Positions 31,301 through 37,934 of a DNA stretch of 40,073 nt are shown here, piece after piece. Every line of letters starts with the position of its first letter. Position 1 is the first letter of the stretch. The position numbers and the translations under genes are program-made. The notes under the pieces are model-generated. The model saw only the letters and a list, made by a program, of their open reading frames with translations. It searched no databases and was not told the DNA's origin. Where the stretch lies: IMG/VR virus record IMGVR_UViG_3300020443_000089, positions 1 to 40,073 of that record; one strand, written 5' to 3'. The stretch is from a virus.

Positions 31301-32013
31301 TCATGGATGCGGACGATAAGCAAGTCAATGCTGAGCTTTGGGACTACGACCTTGCCGCTGGCACCATTACCTGGCGCACGCCGCTTGATCTATCTGACTA
31401 TAAAATGCCGTTAAAAGTCATGCACGCACAAGAAGAACGCAATCGCATCCGTGAAGCAGACATTGATGGGACGCTATCGCTCATCTTTGCAAACCGCCGT
31501 AGCTATCCGATTGCTGATACTTATGTGTCTAGTGTTTTGATTGGTGGTGATCTGCAAGTGCGCGTCTCAGTGCCCTTTACACAGCGCTCATGGAATAACG
31601 TTTGGCAAGATACGCCTGTTGGCGAGCAGCTGCTCAACAAGCTCAATCTAAAAGATTACCCGATGGTGCTCACAGATGATGGCGCGATCAAAGAGCGCTG
31701 GATGATTAAGATGACAGGTACAAATCAATTTGAGCTATACGGTGAGACGTTGGGCTTTGTCATGCGTGGTGACACGTTGACTGACTTGCAACCGATTAAT
31801 CCCGCAACAGGCAAACCGTATTTTACGCTACCAAAGCAAGCCTTTGGTGCCGACGCGCCATGGGCTAATCAAGACATTATACGCTTAAACACATGGGGCA
31901 CACTGCTACCGATCCTAGTGCTTTGCGCTGTGCAACCTAATCCAAATCCACCGACTGGCACTGATGGTTATACGATGTGCTTTTATGGTGACACCACTGA
32001 AATGAACGTTTAA
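28372..32013 (+). CDS. Large tail-tip structural protein
   Basis: This is a 1213-residue protein, mostly beta. It contains repeated Ig-like modules marked by a G-x-I-x-Y turn: VAVGTINYSAGEILI (about 343), VIVGTIDYETGQGRF (about 625) and IAGSIDYQAAHVTL (about 772), each preceded by a strand pair. The tail tube shares this style. The C-terminal 250 residues (NRIREADIDGTLSLIFANRRSY; LLNKLNLKDYPMVLTDDGAIKERW) look like a separate domain. It probably forms the baseplate hub or central fibre; no receptor-binding motif can be named. AAAGGA precedes ATG 28372. Confidence 0.85.
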   Translation: MATETKINRSDLQFFPSERLTDNDDGGGMPLGTPISGEANELFNPISGIARVNGGFYSRLVYAGVLRADDEPLIGSFAAITKPPSDETVSYLLSRANKFGELRHESLNRIEAYNVATIESRMLLLSTQSQNSRLIQAYQRVGEPLPLVGDVYCLRQDKAGYPKVEQYIQVTRVTSEDRTFTAQDNSKKEFTRTVVKMEISSQLEADFVGSDYPSESYIDNPCKIRETAVADAAQYYGVKPLAAAIAKDTQTLKIPSLMEKIVPTNQIETFLTNLTAAGQRQTLLDGAKAGSDGVVTLTVNKSHSAGSTTSIYLGNAAVPNTVFISNNGSLIADNGGTLMQGDVAVGTINYSAGEILINAVNYTGYINSVSFRPAGSELQVADTAREEVTINNRGSSWTKNINPPPAPGSLIVSYRAQGRWYDLRDDGTGVLRGASAAHGSGDVSFVTGGAKLSTGELPDVGSAIIWSWGTQARYFNRSDAVPTAKMVLQLSQAAVPASISIGWNDGTAKTAVSDARGNITGSWTGKYNKDTRQILIDTGANFNHPAGLLDITVSYSSGTANDFNITLSALDSNGDTTFTAPDFLPNTLSIRYQTALPSGYTESINGYIDSMVRDDGVGNLLNDANVIVGTIDYETGQGRFNPAVTRRLAKAIYSPSNLVLVANGGAFGNGGGSGGGIYMQNYFLAGYEYADVECTLSTDSTTQANAIAFNATAATTVTEQLSSGDIDIDLLPTYAEIVTPSSVNFTYAGKNYFDKNGSIYTDLDPKTGAATIAGSIDYQAAHVTLTEWQWTDGAKPALKSLATSLNGNPVDSVTFRTPSAPIRPGSLEVRATTLDGVNLSAKADLSGKLDAPGIKGFVDAEYGLGQVQFGSWMTAAGNESEPWYNADAVNEDGKIWRPEHVFANTITYDTRSYSYLPIDSNVVKIDTVRLPQDGRIPIFRRGDTIIIGNRQTTDIGSAHTGGQTVTLPRNDVTRIAVMDADDKQVNAELWDYDLAAGTITWRTPLDLSDYKMPLKVMHAQEERNRIREADIDGTLSLIFANRRSYPIADTYVSSVLIGGDLQVRVSVPFTQRSWNNVWQDTPVGEQLLNKLNLKDYPMVLTDDGAIKERWMIKMTGTNQFELYGETLGFVMRGDTLTDLQPINPATGKPYFTLPKQAFGADAPWANQDIIRLNTWGTLLPILVLCAVQPNPNPPTGTDGYTMCFYGDTTEMNV

Positions 32014-32023
32014 GGAGAGTGAG

Positions 32024-32890
32024 ATGAGTTTATTAACACCAGAGCGCGTGCCAGTTAAAGTTTACAAGTGGGATGACGCGGATGCGCCCGTGCTTGATAA
32101 AAGTGTCGGGTGTATCGGTACAATACTAAAAGCCTGTCTTGTGACAGGGTATGGCACAAAGGAGAGTGCAGGATGGACACTTACTCATGAAGATACGGCA
32201 TCAAAAACAAAGATTTTAGGTTTTGATGATATGACTGGCTTACCTGTATCGCTGCGTCTAAAAAGTGAAGATGCTAATACAATGGGCGTTCAGTTAGTTA
32301 AAGATGTTGTAAGTGCAAATGACGCTACTGTGATTATTGAATGTGAGACCAGATTTAAGTTTTTTGGATCAAAGCTAACTGGCGAATGGACAGTCATAGC
32401 TAGTGAAAAAGGATTTTGGTTTTTTGCTCAAATCTTACATCAGCATGCGCCAGCGAACGAAACGGGTGTTTTTTTATTTGCAGGCACAGTCCCAGGAATG
32501 TTGTCCTCTGCATTTGTAATTAAGCATACAGGCGGCACTTTTGCTGATACTGATGCAGATCGTTTTGGTGTTGCATATGCAGGCAATGGCAAGGACGCTA
32601 CCACACCTGCTGTTGCCTATAGATTAGATAACGGATCAAAAATAAAAGATAATTTTGACACTATGTGGAATAGCACTGATAACAAAACCCCTAATCCTTT
32701 AGTAGCCCCCCTTTACCTTTATGGTGCAGGAGATGTGTATCAAATGCCGCTTTTATCGCCAAGTCGCGCGGACTATCTTAATTTTGCGAACGCGGGTGCA
32801 AATGTCAATGCAATGAATTTTTGTACATCGACACAGTATATTGTAGCACGAGACAATGTTTATATACCTACTGACAGTTGGGGTGTCTAA
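32024..32890 (+). CDS. Tail protein, unknown
   Basis: This 288-residue protein begins MSLLTPERVPVKVYKWDDADAPVLDKSVG, followed by YGTKESAGWTLTHED, a pattern seen in tail proteins of transposable siphophages. A hydrophobic beta-rich middle follows. AAGGAG precedes ATG 32024 at ideal spacing. It is probably part of the distal tail or fibre; the precise role is unknown. Confidence 0.8.
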   Translation: MSLLTPERVPVKVYKWDDADAPVLDKSVGCIGTILKACLVTGYGTKESAGWTLTHEDTASKTKILGFDDMTGLPVSLRLKSEDANTMGVQLVKDVVSANDATVIIECETRFKFFGSKLTGEWTVIASEKGFWFFAQILHQHAPANETGVFLFAGTVPGMLSSAFVIKHTGGTFADTDADRFGVAYAGNGKDATTPAVAYRLDNGSKIKDNFDTMWNSTDNKTPNPLVAPLYLYGAGDVYQMPLLSPSRADYLNFANAGANVNAMNFCTSTQYIVARDNVYIPTDSWGV

Positions 32891-33217
32891 ATGATTTTAA
32901 TGCCAATTATCCACGTCATAAATCATGGCGGCTACATTGCTGGGGCTAATGACGGTATTGTGACAGTACAAGGCAAACCAGTCGCACGTAAAATATGGCT
33001 ACTTAATGCTCAAACCTTAGCAGTTGAGCAAGTTATTACGTCGCTTAAAAACGGTCATTACATATTTATGGGGCTTGACCCCGCTAAAAAATATTTAGTA
33101 ATGGTGCGTGACTATAAAAAAGAGTACGAGCCATTTGTCTGGGATTACGTGGCACCAGCCGACGATTTGACGATTGACGAGCAACAGGCACTATGGCAGA
33201 GCTGGCAAACTAATTAA
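32891..33217 (+). CDS. Small Ig-like/regulatory-type tail domain
   Basis: This 108-residue protein is a single beta-sandwich of carboxypeptidase-regulatory style: GKPVARKIWLLNAQTLAVEQVITSLKNGHYIFMGLDPAKKYLVMVRDYK. Such domains decorate phage tail fibres. The C-terminus is helical (IDEQQALWQSWQ). ATG 32891 has GGGGTG upstream; ATG 32903 is also possible. Confidence 0.75.
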   Translation: MILMPIIHVINHGGYIAGANDGIVTVQGKPVARKIWLLNAQTLAVEQVITSLKNGHYIFMGLDPAKKYLVMVRDYKKEYEPFVWDYVAPADDLTIDEQQALWQSWQTN

Positions 33218-33226
33218 GGCGGATAT

Positions 33227-35326
33227 ATGGCAAGCTCATTAAAATTACAGCTTGAGCGTGTCATTAGCGTTAATCGCTTATCTAATGCGCTAGAGCTACC
33301 GCTTGACCGCAAATTAGGTGACTTATCGCGCTACACGTATGTCTATACTGATGCTTTACCGCTACGCATGGAGCGACGGATTAGCAAGCAGCCAGCACCT
33401 AATGCGCTGTATCTAGCACTCAGCCAGCCGCTTGGCACACTAGCACCGCCTACGTTTGTCACGTCTAATGCGCTGCCGTTACCGCTGTCTGTATTGATAT
33501 CTGAGCAACCAGCATCAAACGTGCTACCGCTTGGTATGAGTCGTAAGCTCGGCACAATATTTGGTGCGCCTGTTATTGTACCGCCAGTTGATCCTACTGA
33601 CCCAACAGATCCGACAGACCCCGTTGATCCAGAGCCACCGCTTGAGTATGCACCGCCAATGACTGCGCTTGCGTCATACATTAGCAGTGTTATCACTGGT
33701 GTACGCGGCATTAATCATTGTCGCGACTGGCATCATAACGGGCGCGATATCGCTAATGACCGCGATGTCATGCGTACAGATGTGGTCAACATTGCACAGC
33801 GCTACTCGATGCAGATGCGTGGATTGATACCGATTGCCAATGATGCGTTTACGCTAACCTCGCAAGTATTTGAGCTAGCACGCGACGCACGCATTAGCTA
33901 TATCGCTTTTATACCTATATACAATGAGCGCCAGTTTAAACACAGCTCAACAGTCGGCTATAGGCGATGTATTAAGGCTCACAGCGCAAAGGTCGCGCAA
34001 TACCGTAACTGCAAGACGCTACCACTCGACCCAGCGGTTAATTTTTCGGCCAGTACTGGTCATAAAGTACATGGCGTTGGTATTGATAGATGCCAAAGCA
34101 CCAAAGTACAGCACGCTGTTCTGGTGCCAGATCGCTATTACCCAATACCGATACCACCGCCTGTTAAACCGCCTAACGTCTGTCGCATTAGACCGCCAAG
34201 CAGCGAGTTACCGCTACGCATGGCACGGCAACGACGCGGATTATTATCAAGCAATTTACCGCTGTCATTAACCTGTTGGCATGATGATCCGCCACCAGTT
34301 ATCCCAAATTTAAGGAGTTATATCGTGCACAACACTATTACGGCAAATGTCGGCGGTATAGCTATTGATCCGCTGTCATTCGGTATTAAAGCTGACATGG
34401 ATGGTTACTACTGGCAAGGTAATATCGCTATCACAGCAAAAGATTACGCTAAGATTAAGCATAAACTGGACGTACCGCGCGGATCAGAACCGATGATTAA
34501 TGTGACAGTAAATGGCTTCCCGTTGAGCTTTATAGCAGAGGATCAGCAGCGCAGTCGTCAGTTTGCACAGCAGACGTACAGCTTGAGCGGACGATCAATC
34601 ACAGCGCGTCTGGGTGCGGACTATGCGGTTTCGCAAGGTGGATTGATTGACCAGGCAAGCTACGTCAGCCAAATTGCAGCGCAGCAGCTTAATGGACTGT
34701 CTATCAGCATTTTGGACTGGGATATTAACGATTGGTTAGTGCCTGCAAGCGCTTACAGCGTTGCAGGTAAGACGCCGATTGCTGTATTGGCTGATATTGC
34801 TAAAGCAGCGGGAGGTTTCCTCATGAGCCACCCTAGCGAACCTACGGTGTCGTTAAAGCCCCGCTGGAAAGTTGCAGCGTGGGACATGGCAACTGCTACG
34901 CCTGATGTGATAGTCCCAGCAGACGTTATTAGACAGATAAATGACCAAAAGCGTGTCAATCCACGCTACAACACTGTGCGGCTTAATGGTGCAACAGAAG
35001 GCGCAGAGGTTTATAGACAAACGCAAGGACGCGACGCTGAAGCATCGACACAAGACCATCCGCTTTACACTGATAGAGACGCAATGTTACCCGCAGGCAC
35101 TGCTATACTCTCTGACAGTGGCACGCACGGTGACTATACGATAAAGCTGCGATGGGCAGATAAATACAATCTACCACTCGCGCAATTAGGCGAGATATGG
35201 CAATTTAATGATCCAGAGGGCGCATGGCGAGGTGTAATTACAGGTGTTAGCGTTGATATCGATCAAGACAACGATGCGCCCACAGTGTGGCAGTCAATCA
35301 GTGTCGATCGCTATTTGGACGCATAG
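33227..35326 (+). CDS. Tail-tip protein with 39-residue repeats
   Basis: This 699-residue protein. Residues 1-110 contain alternating 22- and 17-residue units (NALELPLDRKLG, DALPLRMERRIS, NALYLALSQPLG, NALPLPLSVLIS, NVLPLGMSRKLG) giving a 39-residue repeat. A PTDPTDPTDPVDPEPP linker follows (about 123-138), then a basic region, two more repeat units (ELPLRMARQ, NLPLSLTCW) and a compact C-terminal part (365-699) resembling a tail hub domain. A strong internal ribosome site before GTG 34325 could make this part alone. AAGG precedes ATG 33227. Confidence 0.82.
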   Translation: MASSLKLQLERVISVNRLSNALELPLDRKLGDLSRYTYVYTDALPLRMERRISKQPAPNALYLALSQPLGTLAPPTFVTSNALPLPLSVLISEQPASNVLPLGMSRKLGTIFGAPVIVPPVDPTDPTDPTDPVDPEPPLEYAPPMTALASYISSVITGVRGINHCRDWHHNGRDIANDRDVMRTDVVNIAQRYSMQMRGLIPIANDAFTLTSQVFELARDARISYIAFIPIYNERQFKHSSTVGYRRCIKAHSAKVAQYRNCKTLPLDPAVNFSASTGHKVHGVGIDRCQSTKVQHAVLVPDRYYPIPIPPPVKPPNVCRIRPPSSELPLRMARQRRGLLSSNLPLSLTCWHDDPPPVIPNLRSYIVHNTITANVGGIAIDPLSFGIKADMDGYYWQGNIAITAKDYAKIKHKLDVPRGSEPMINVTVNGFPLSFIAEDQQRSRQFAQQTYSLSGRSITARLGADYAVSQGGLIDQASYVSQIAAQQLNGLSISILDWDINDWLVPASAYSVAGKTPIAVLADIAKAAGGFLMSHPSEPTVSLKPRWKVAAWDMATATPDVIVPADVIRQINDQKRVNPRYNTVRLNGATEGAEVYRQTQGRDAEASTQDHPLYTDRDAMLPAGTAILSDSGTHGDYTIKLRWADKYNLPLAQLGEIWQFNDPEGAWRGVITGVSVDIDQDNDAPTVWQSISVDRYLDA
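34325..35326 (+). CDS. Possible internal-start product of the tail-tip gene
   Basis: TTAAGGAG (34311-34318) lies seven bases before an in-frame GTG at 34325. The product would be 333 residues starting at HNTITANVGG, exactly where the repeat-rich region ends and the conserved hub-like domain begins. This could be an independent start or simply a domain junction. Confidence 0.45.
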   Translation: MHNTITANVGGIAIDPLSFGIKADMDGYYWQGNIAITAKDYAKIKHKLDVPRGSEPMINVTVNGFPLSFIAEDQQRSRQFAQQTYSLSGRSITARLGADYAVSQGGLIDQASYVSQIAAQQLNGLSISILDWDINDWLVPASAYSVAGKTPIAVLADIAKAAGGFLMSHPSEPTVSLKPRWKVAAWDMATATPDVIVPADVIRQINDQKRVNPRYNTVRLNGATEGAEVYRQTQGRDAEASTQDHPLYTDRDAMLPAGTAILSDSGTHGDYTIKLRWADKYNLPLAQLGEIWQFNDPEGAWRGVITGVSVDIDQDNDAPTVWQSISVDRYLDA

Positions 35327-35335
35327 GAGCTACAG

Positions 35336-35563
35336 ATGAATCTATTAAGTCAGTTTGACCAATTGTTCAGTCGTACTGAGCGAGGTACTGCTCTCATCAC
35401 GGGACAGCGTGGCGGTGGCAAGTTAGTCGCTCAGACTGAATCAGGAGCAACTATATTGCTTGATGGAGAGATGGAGACAGGTAAGAAGGTCTATTATGAC
35501 CGAGTGAGTAGCAAGGTACTAGGCGAAGCACCTAATGTCGCTTACGCAGAATATCCCGTTTAA
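35336..35563 (+). CDS. Small tail protein, last phage gene
   Basis: This 75-residue beta-rich protein (GTALITGQRGGGKLVAQTESGATILLDGEMETGKKVYYDR) looks like one small barrel. AGGAG precedes ATG 35336. It is 9 bp after the tail-tip gene and closes the tail block. No family is recognised. No terminator follows inside the prophage. Confidence 0.75.
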   Translation: MNLLSQFDQLFSRTERGTALITGQRGGGKLVAQTESGATILLDGEMETGKKVYYDRVSSKVLGEAPNVAYAEYPV

Positions 35564-35567
35564 TGAG

Positions 35568-35586
35568 CGTTTAAAGGCTGTTAAAC
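35568..35586. repeat. 11-bp-spaced GTTTAA/GTTAAA pair, copy 7
   Basis: GTTTAA at 35569 and GTTAAA at 35580. The pair is also an inverted repeat, GTTTAA-AGGCTG-TTAAAC. It lies between the last gene and the right-end site array. Confidence 0.5.
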
Positions 35587-35594
35587 TATCAGTA

Positions 35595-35680
35595 TTTAAT
35601 TGTACATATCTATGCACAATTAAATGCTTTTTACGTTTTACGTCATGCACAATTAAATGCGTATTTATGCACAACTAATC
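35595..35680. repeat. Right-end transposase site array
   Basis: Four sites: TTTAATTGTACATA (35595-35608), TATGCACAATTAAATGC (35611-35627), CATGCACAATTAAATGC (35644-35660), and terminal TATGCACAACTAATC (35666-35680). The last two start 22 bp apart, the spacing of R1 and R2 in Mu. The first two are head to head and make a near-perfect palindrome. Confidence 0.8.
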
Positions 35681-35712
35681 GCCGTTTTACAGAAGATGGC
35701 ACTCAACAATAA
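35681..35712 (+). pseudogene. Tail of the interrupted host gene
   Basis: After the 5-bp putative target duplication, TTT ACA GAA ... CAA CAA TAA reads FTEDGTQQ to a stop at 35712, in frame with the open frame at 3-104 once the prophage is removed. A terminator follows 24 bp later. Confidence 0.55.
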
Positions 35713-35735
35713 TTTCACGTATTAAACCCAAATAA

Positions 35736-35766
35736 AAAAGAGGTCTGTGTAGATCTCTTTTTTTTT
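35736..35766 (+). terminator. Host-gene terminator beyond the right end
   Basis: AAAGAGGTCT pairs with AGATCTCTTT (one G-T) across GTGT, then nine T. It lies 24 bp beyond the stop of the interrupted gene. It is also the first terminator met by tail-block transcripts leaving the prophage. Confidence 0.85.
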
Positions 35767-35918
35767 GGTAAGCATCTGCTGAACCCCACTTCTTTAGTGA
35801 GCAGATAATATTTATTATTCATTATTTAGGAATTATTAAATCCTATAAATATCATTTATTGGATTAATTTACTTTGGTATTGTGCATATCATTCCCCAGT
35901 TAAAAATAAGGAACAACT
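35767..35918 (+). promoter_or_regulatory. Upstream region of the host dehydrogenase operon
   Basis: This AT-rich gap has an inverted repeat TAGGA-N9-TCCTA (35827-35845) that may bind a regulator. TTGTGCATAT at 35880-35889 equals the phage end-site core although it lies outside the prophage. AAGGAA precedes the next ATG. No confident -35/-10 pair is seen. Confidence 0.4.
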
Positions 35919-36914
35919 ATGAGTAAGATGATGAATGCGCTTATCCTAGAAAATTTCGGTGATCATGAATTTAAACGTGTAGAACTCCCTATACCTCAAC
36001 CAGAGGCTGGGCAAGTTCTAGTACGTATTCATGCCAGTGGTGTAAACCCTATTGATTATAAAATTCGTCTTGGTGAAGCACCATATGCTATGCCAGAGCT
36101 TCCTGCCGTGTTAGGCACGGATATGGCTGGAGTTGTAACTGCTGTTGGTGAAGGTGTCACTCACTTCAACGTCGGAGATGAAGTTTACGGTCTGATTGGT
36201 GGCGTTCGTGGTCTTCAAGGATCTTTAGCAGAATATGTTGCAGTAGATGCTGATCTGATCGCATTAAAGCCACGGAATATCTCTATGCGCGAGGCAGCAG
36301 TACTACCATTGACGTTCCTCACCGCTTGGGAAGGTTTAGTGGATAGTGCGAAGGTCCAACCAGGGCAAACTGTACTTGTTCAAGGTGGTGCTGGTGGCGT
36401 TGGTTATATGGCGGTTCAGCTTGCAAAAGCACTTGATGCAAATGTTTGGGCGACTGGTCGTACAGCTGATCAATCACTGATTTCAGAACTCGGTGCAACA
36501 CCTCTCGATTACACAACAGCATCTTCCGATGACATTATTGCTGCAAGCCCTGAGGGTCAAGGTTTTAACATTGTTTACGACACTGTGGGTGGTCCAGTAC
36601 TCGAAGCGTCACTTTCCATGACGACTCACTATGGCCACATCACCAGCTGTGCTGCATTTGGCAATCATAATTTAGCGAATTCATCTCTACGGAGTGCCAC
36701 AGTGTCTGGCGTATTCGTCCTAATGCCGACGTTAACAGGCAATCGCCGTGCTCATCATGGTGATGTCCTTAAGACCGCGACTCGTCTCGTTGAGGAAGGT
36801 AAACTGCGTGCTATTGTTGATCCTCGTCATTTTACTCTAGACCAAGCGATTGAGGCTCATGATGCTGTTCAAGATCGCTCTGCCAATATTAAGGTAGTTA
36901 TCGATGTCATTTAA
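35919..36914 (+). CDS. NADPH-dependent MDR-family oxidoreductase (quinone reductase-like)
   Basis: This 331-residue enzyme has the medium-chain dehydrogenase/reductase fold: N-terminal catalytic domain (VLVRIHASGVNPIDYKIRLG, VLGTDMAGVV) and a Rossmann domain with QGGAGGVGYMAVQLAKA (about 156-172) for NADPH. The zinc-binding cysteines of alcohol dehydrogenases are absent, placing it with the quinone/enone reductases. The substrate is unknown. It overlaps the next MDR gene by 11 bp, forming an operon. Confidence 0.9.
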   Translation: MSKMMNALILENFGDHEFKRVELPIPQPEAGQVLVRIHASGVNPIDYKIRLGEAPYAMPELPAVLGTDMAGVVTAVGEGVTHFNVGDEVYGLIGGVRGLQGSLAEYVAVDADLIALKPRNISMREAAVLPLTFLTAWEGLVDSAKVQPGQTVLVQGGAGGVGYMAVQLAKALDANVWATGRTADQSLISELGATPLDYTTASSDDIIAASPEGQGFNIVYDTVGGPVLEASLSMTTHYGHITSCAAFGNHNLANSSLRSATVSGVFVLMPTLTGNRRAHHGDVLKTATRLVEEGKLRAIVDPRHFTLDQAIEAHDAVQDRSANIKVVIDVI

Positions 36915-37920
36915 CGCACTTCAGGCCAAGACTTGGCGCTTCAATTGTATTGGAGATACAGATGTTCTGACATTAGAAACACTTCCTGTTGCTTTACCAG
37001 CCGCAGGAGAAGTTCTAATACAGATGAAAACGATCGGACTCAACCGAGCTGATGTAATGTTTCGGCGTGGTACTTATATTCAAAAGGCAGTATTCCCTTC
37101 TCGTCTGGGATATGAGGGAGCAGGCATAGTTCTTGCGGTAGGTGAAGGTGTACGCCAATTTTCTCCAGGAGATGCAGTATCGATTCTTCCTACTGACAAT
37201 CTCGCCAAATATGGGACATATGCGGACAAGCTTCTGATTCCAGAAAATTTTTTAGTTCACAAACCCGATAGCTTAAGCTGGGAAGAAGCTTCTTCAATCT
37301 GGATGCAGTATTTGACGGCTTGGGGTGGTGTCATCCATGCTGGTGGATTATCGAAAGGAAAAACGATCTTGATCACAGCAGCTTCAAGTAGCGTAGGATT
37401 AGCTGCGATACAGATAGCTGAAGCAGCGGGTGCTAAGGTCATTGCAAGTACACAGACGATAGAGAAAAAGCAACGTTTGCTGGATCTCGGTGTTAAAGAT
37501 GTTATAGCCAGTGAAGATGAACCAGATTTGTATGAGGCGCTTGTTTTACGTTTGGGTGGAGAACATCTTGATGTCGCCTTCGATGCTGTAGGAGGGCCAC
37601 ATATCGAACAGATTGCAAAAGCGATGTCTGTGGCAGGAACTATGGTTATGCATGGTGCACTTAGCCCGGAGAATACACCATTTCCCCTTAAAATTGCATT
37701 ACGCAAGAGCTTAACCATGCGAGGTTTTTTGTTCCTTGAGGTTCTCCATGACCCTGTTCTAAGGGAGCAAGCCAGACGATTTATTCTGAGCAGTATAGGT
37801 GCAGGATATCTTCGTCCAGTGATCGACCGTTGCTTTAACTTTGAGGACATGCATGACGCTCAGCGCTATCTTGAATCAAATCAGCAAATAGGAAAAATTG
37901 TAGTTACTCTAGATACATGA
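36904..37920 (+). CDS. Second MDR-family oxidoreductase
   Basis: This 338-residue zinc-independent MDR protein has GLNRADVMFRRGTYIQKAVFPSRLGYEGAG split over residues 39-68, and the dinucleotide-binding motif TAASSSVGLAAIQIAEA (about 157-173). The usual GxGxxG is written ASSSVG, as in many quinone-reductase relatives. Start codon lies within the end of the preceding gene. Two paralogous reductases translated together suggest action on related electrophilic carbonyls, which is inference. Confidence 0.9.
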   Translation: MSFNALQAKTWRFNCIGDTDVLTLETLPVALPAAGEVLIQMKTIGLNRADVMFRRGTYIQKAVFPSRLGYEGAGIVLAVGEGVRQFSPGDAVSILPTDNLAKYGTYADKLLIPENFLVHKPDSLSWEEASSIWMQYLTAWGGVIHAGGLSKGKTILITAASSSVGLAAIQIAEAAGAKVIASTQTIEKKQRLLDLGVKDVIASEDEPDLYEALVLRLGGEHLDVAFDAVGGPHIEQIAKAMSVAGTMVMHGALSPENTPFPLKIALRKSLTMRGFLFLEVLHDPVLREQARRFILSSIGAGYLRPVIDRCFNFEDMHDAQRYLESNQQIGKIVVTLDT

Positions 37921-37934
37921 TGGTCTTATCTGAT

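Larger units (their letters stand above)
105..35680 (+). mobile_element. Mu-like transposable prophage (siphovirus type)
   Basis: The outer boundaries are a 15-bp perfect terminal inverted repeat, GATTAGTTGTGCATA at 105-119 and its complement at 35666-35680. The flanking 5-mers gcagt (100-104) and gccgt (35681-35685) match at 4 of 5 positions and would be the 5-bp target duplication expected for a Mu-type transposase. The element carries every expected module: repressor, ner, A, B, gemA, mor, lysis, terminase, head and tail genes. No gene is visibly broken, so the prophage looks intact. Known Mu-type ends are 5'-TG...CA-3'; the left end has TG at 104-105 but the right end has CTAATCG, so the exact terminal base is uncertain by one or two bases. 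Confidence 0.85.

Noticed and set aside
33343-33711. 122-codon minus-strand frame rich in Gly and Ser
   Set aside because: It is the complement of the PTDPTDP linker and adjacent repeats; low complexity alone keeps it open.
33924-34271. 115-codon plus-strand frame inside the tail-tip gene
   Set aside because: It overlaps the tail-tip gene, whose own frame continues the same repeat motifs (ELPLRM, NLPLSL) across this stretch. No ribosome site stands before its start.
112-35673. Prophage ends at TGTGCATA...TATGCACA
   Set aside because: This would give the canonical TG...CA ends, but flanking 5-mers (ttagt and actaa) are inverted, not direct, copies. The inverted repeat extends seven bases further out on both sides.
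37257-37850. 197-codon minus-strand frame within the second MDR gene
   Set aside because: The plus-strand frame is a complete, well-conserved dehydrogenase; the antisense frame has no recognisable protein features.
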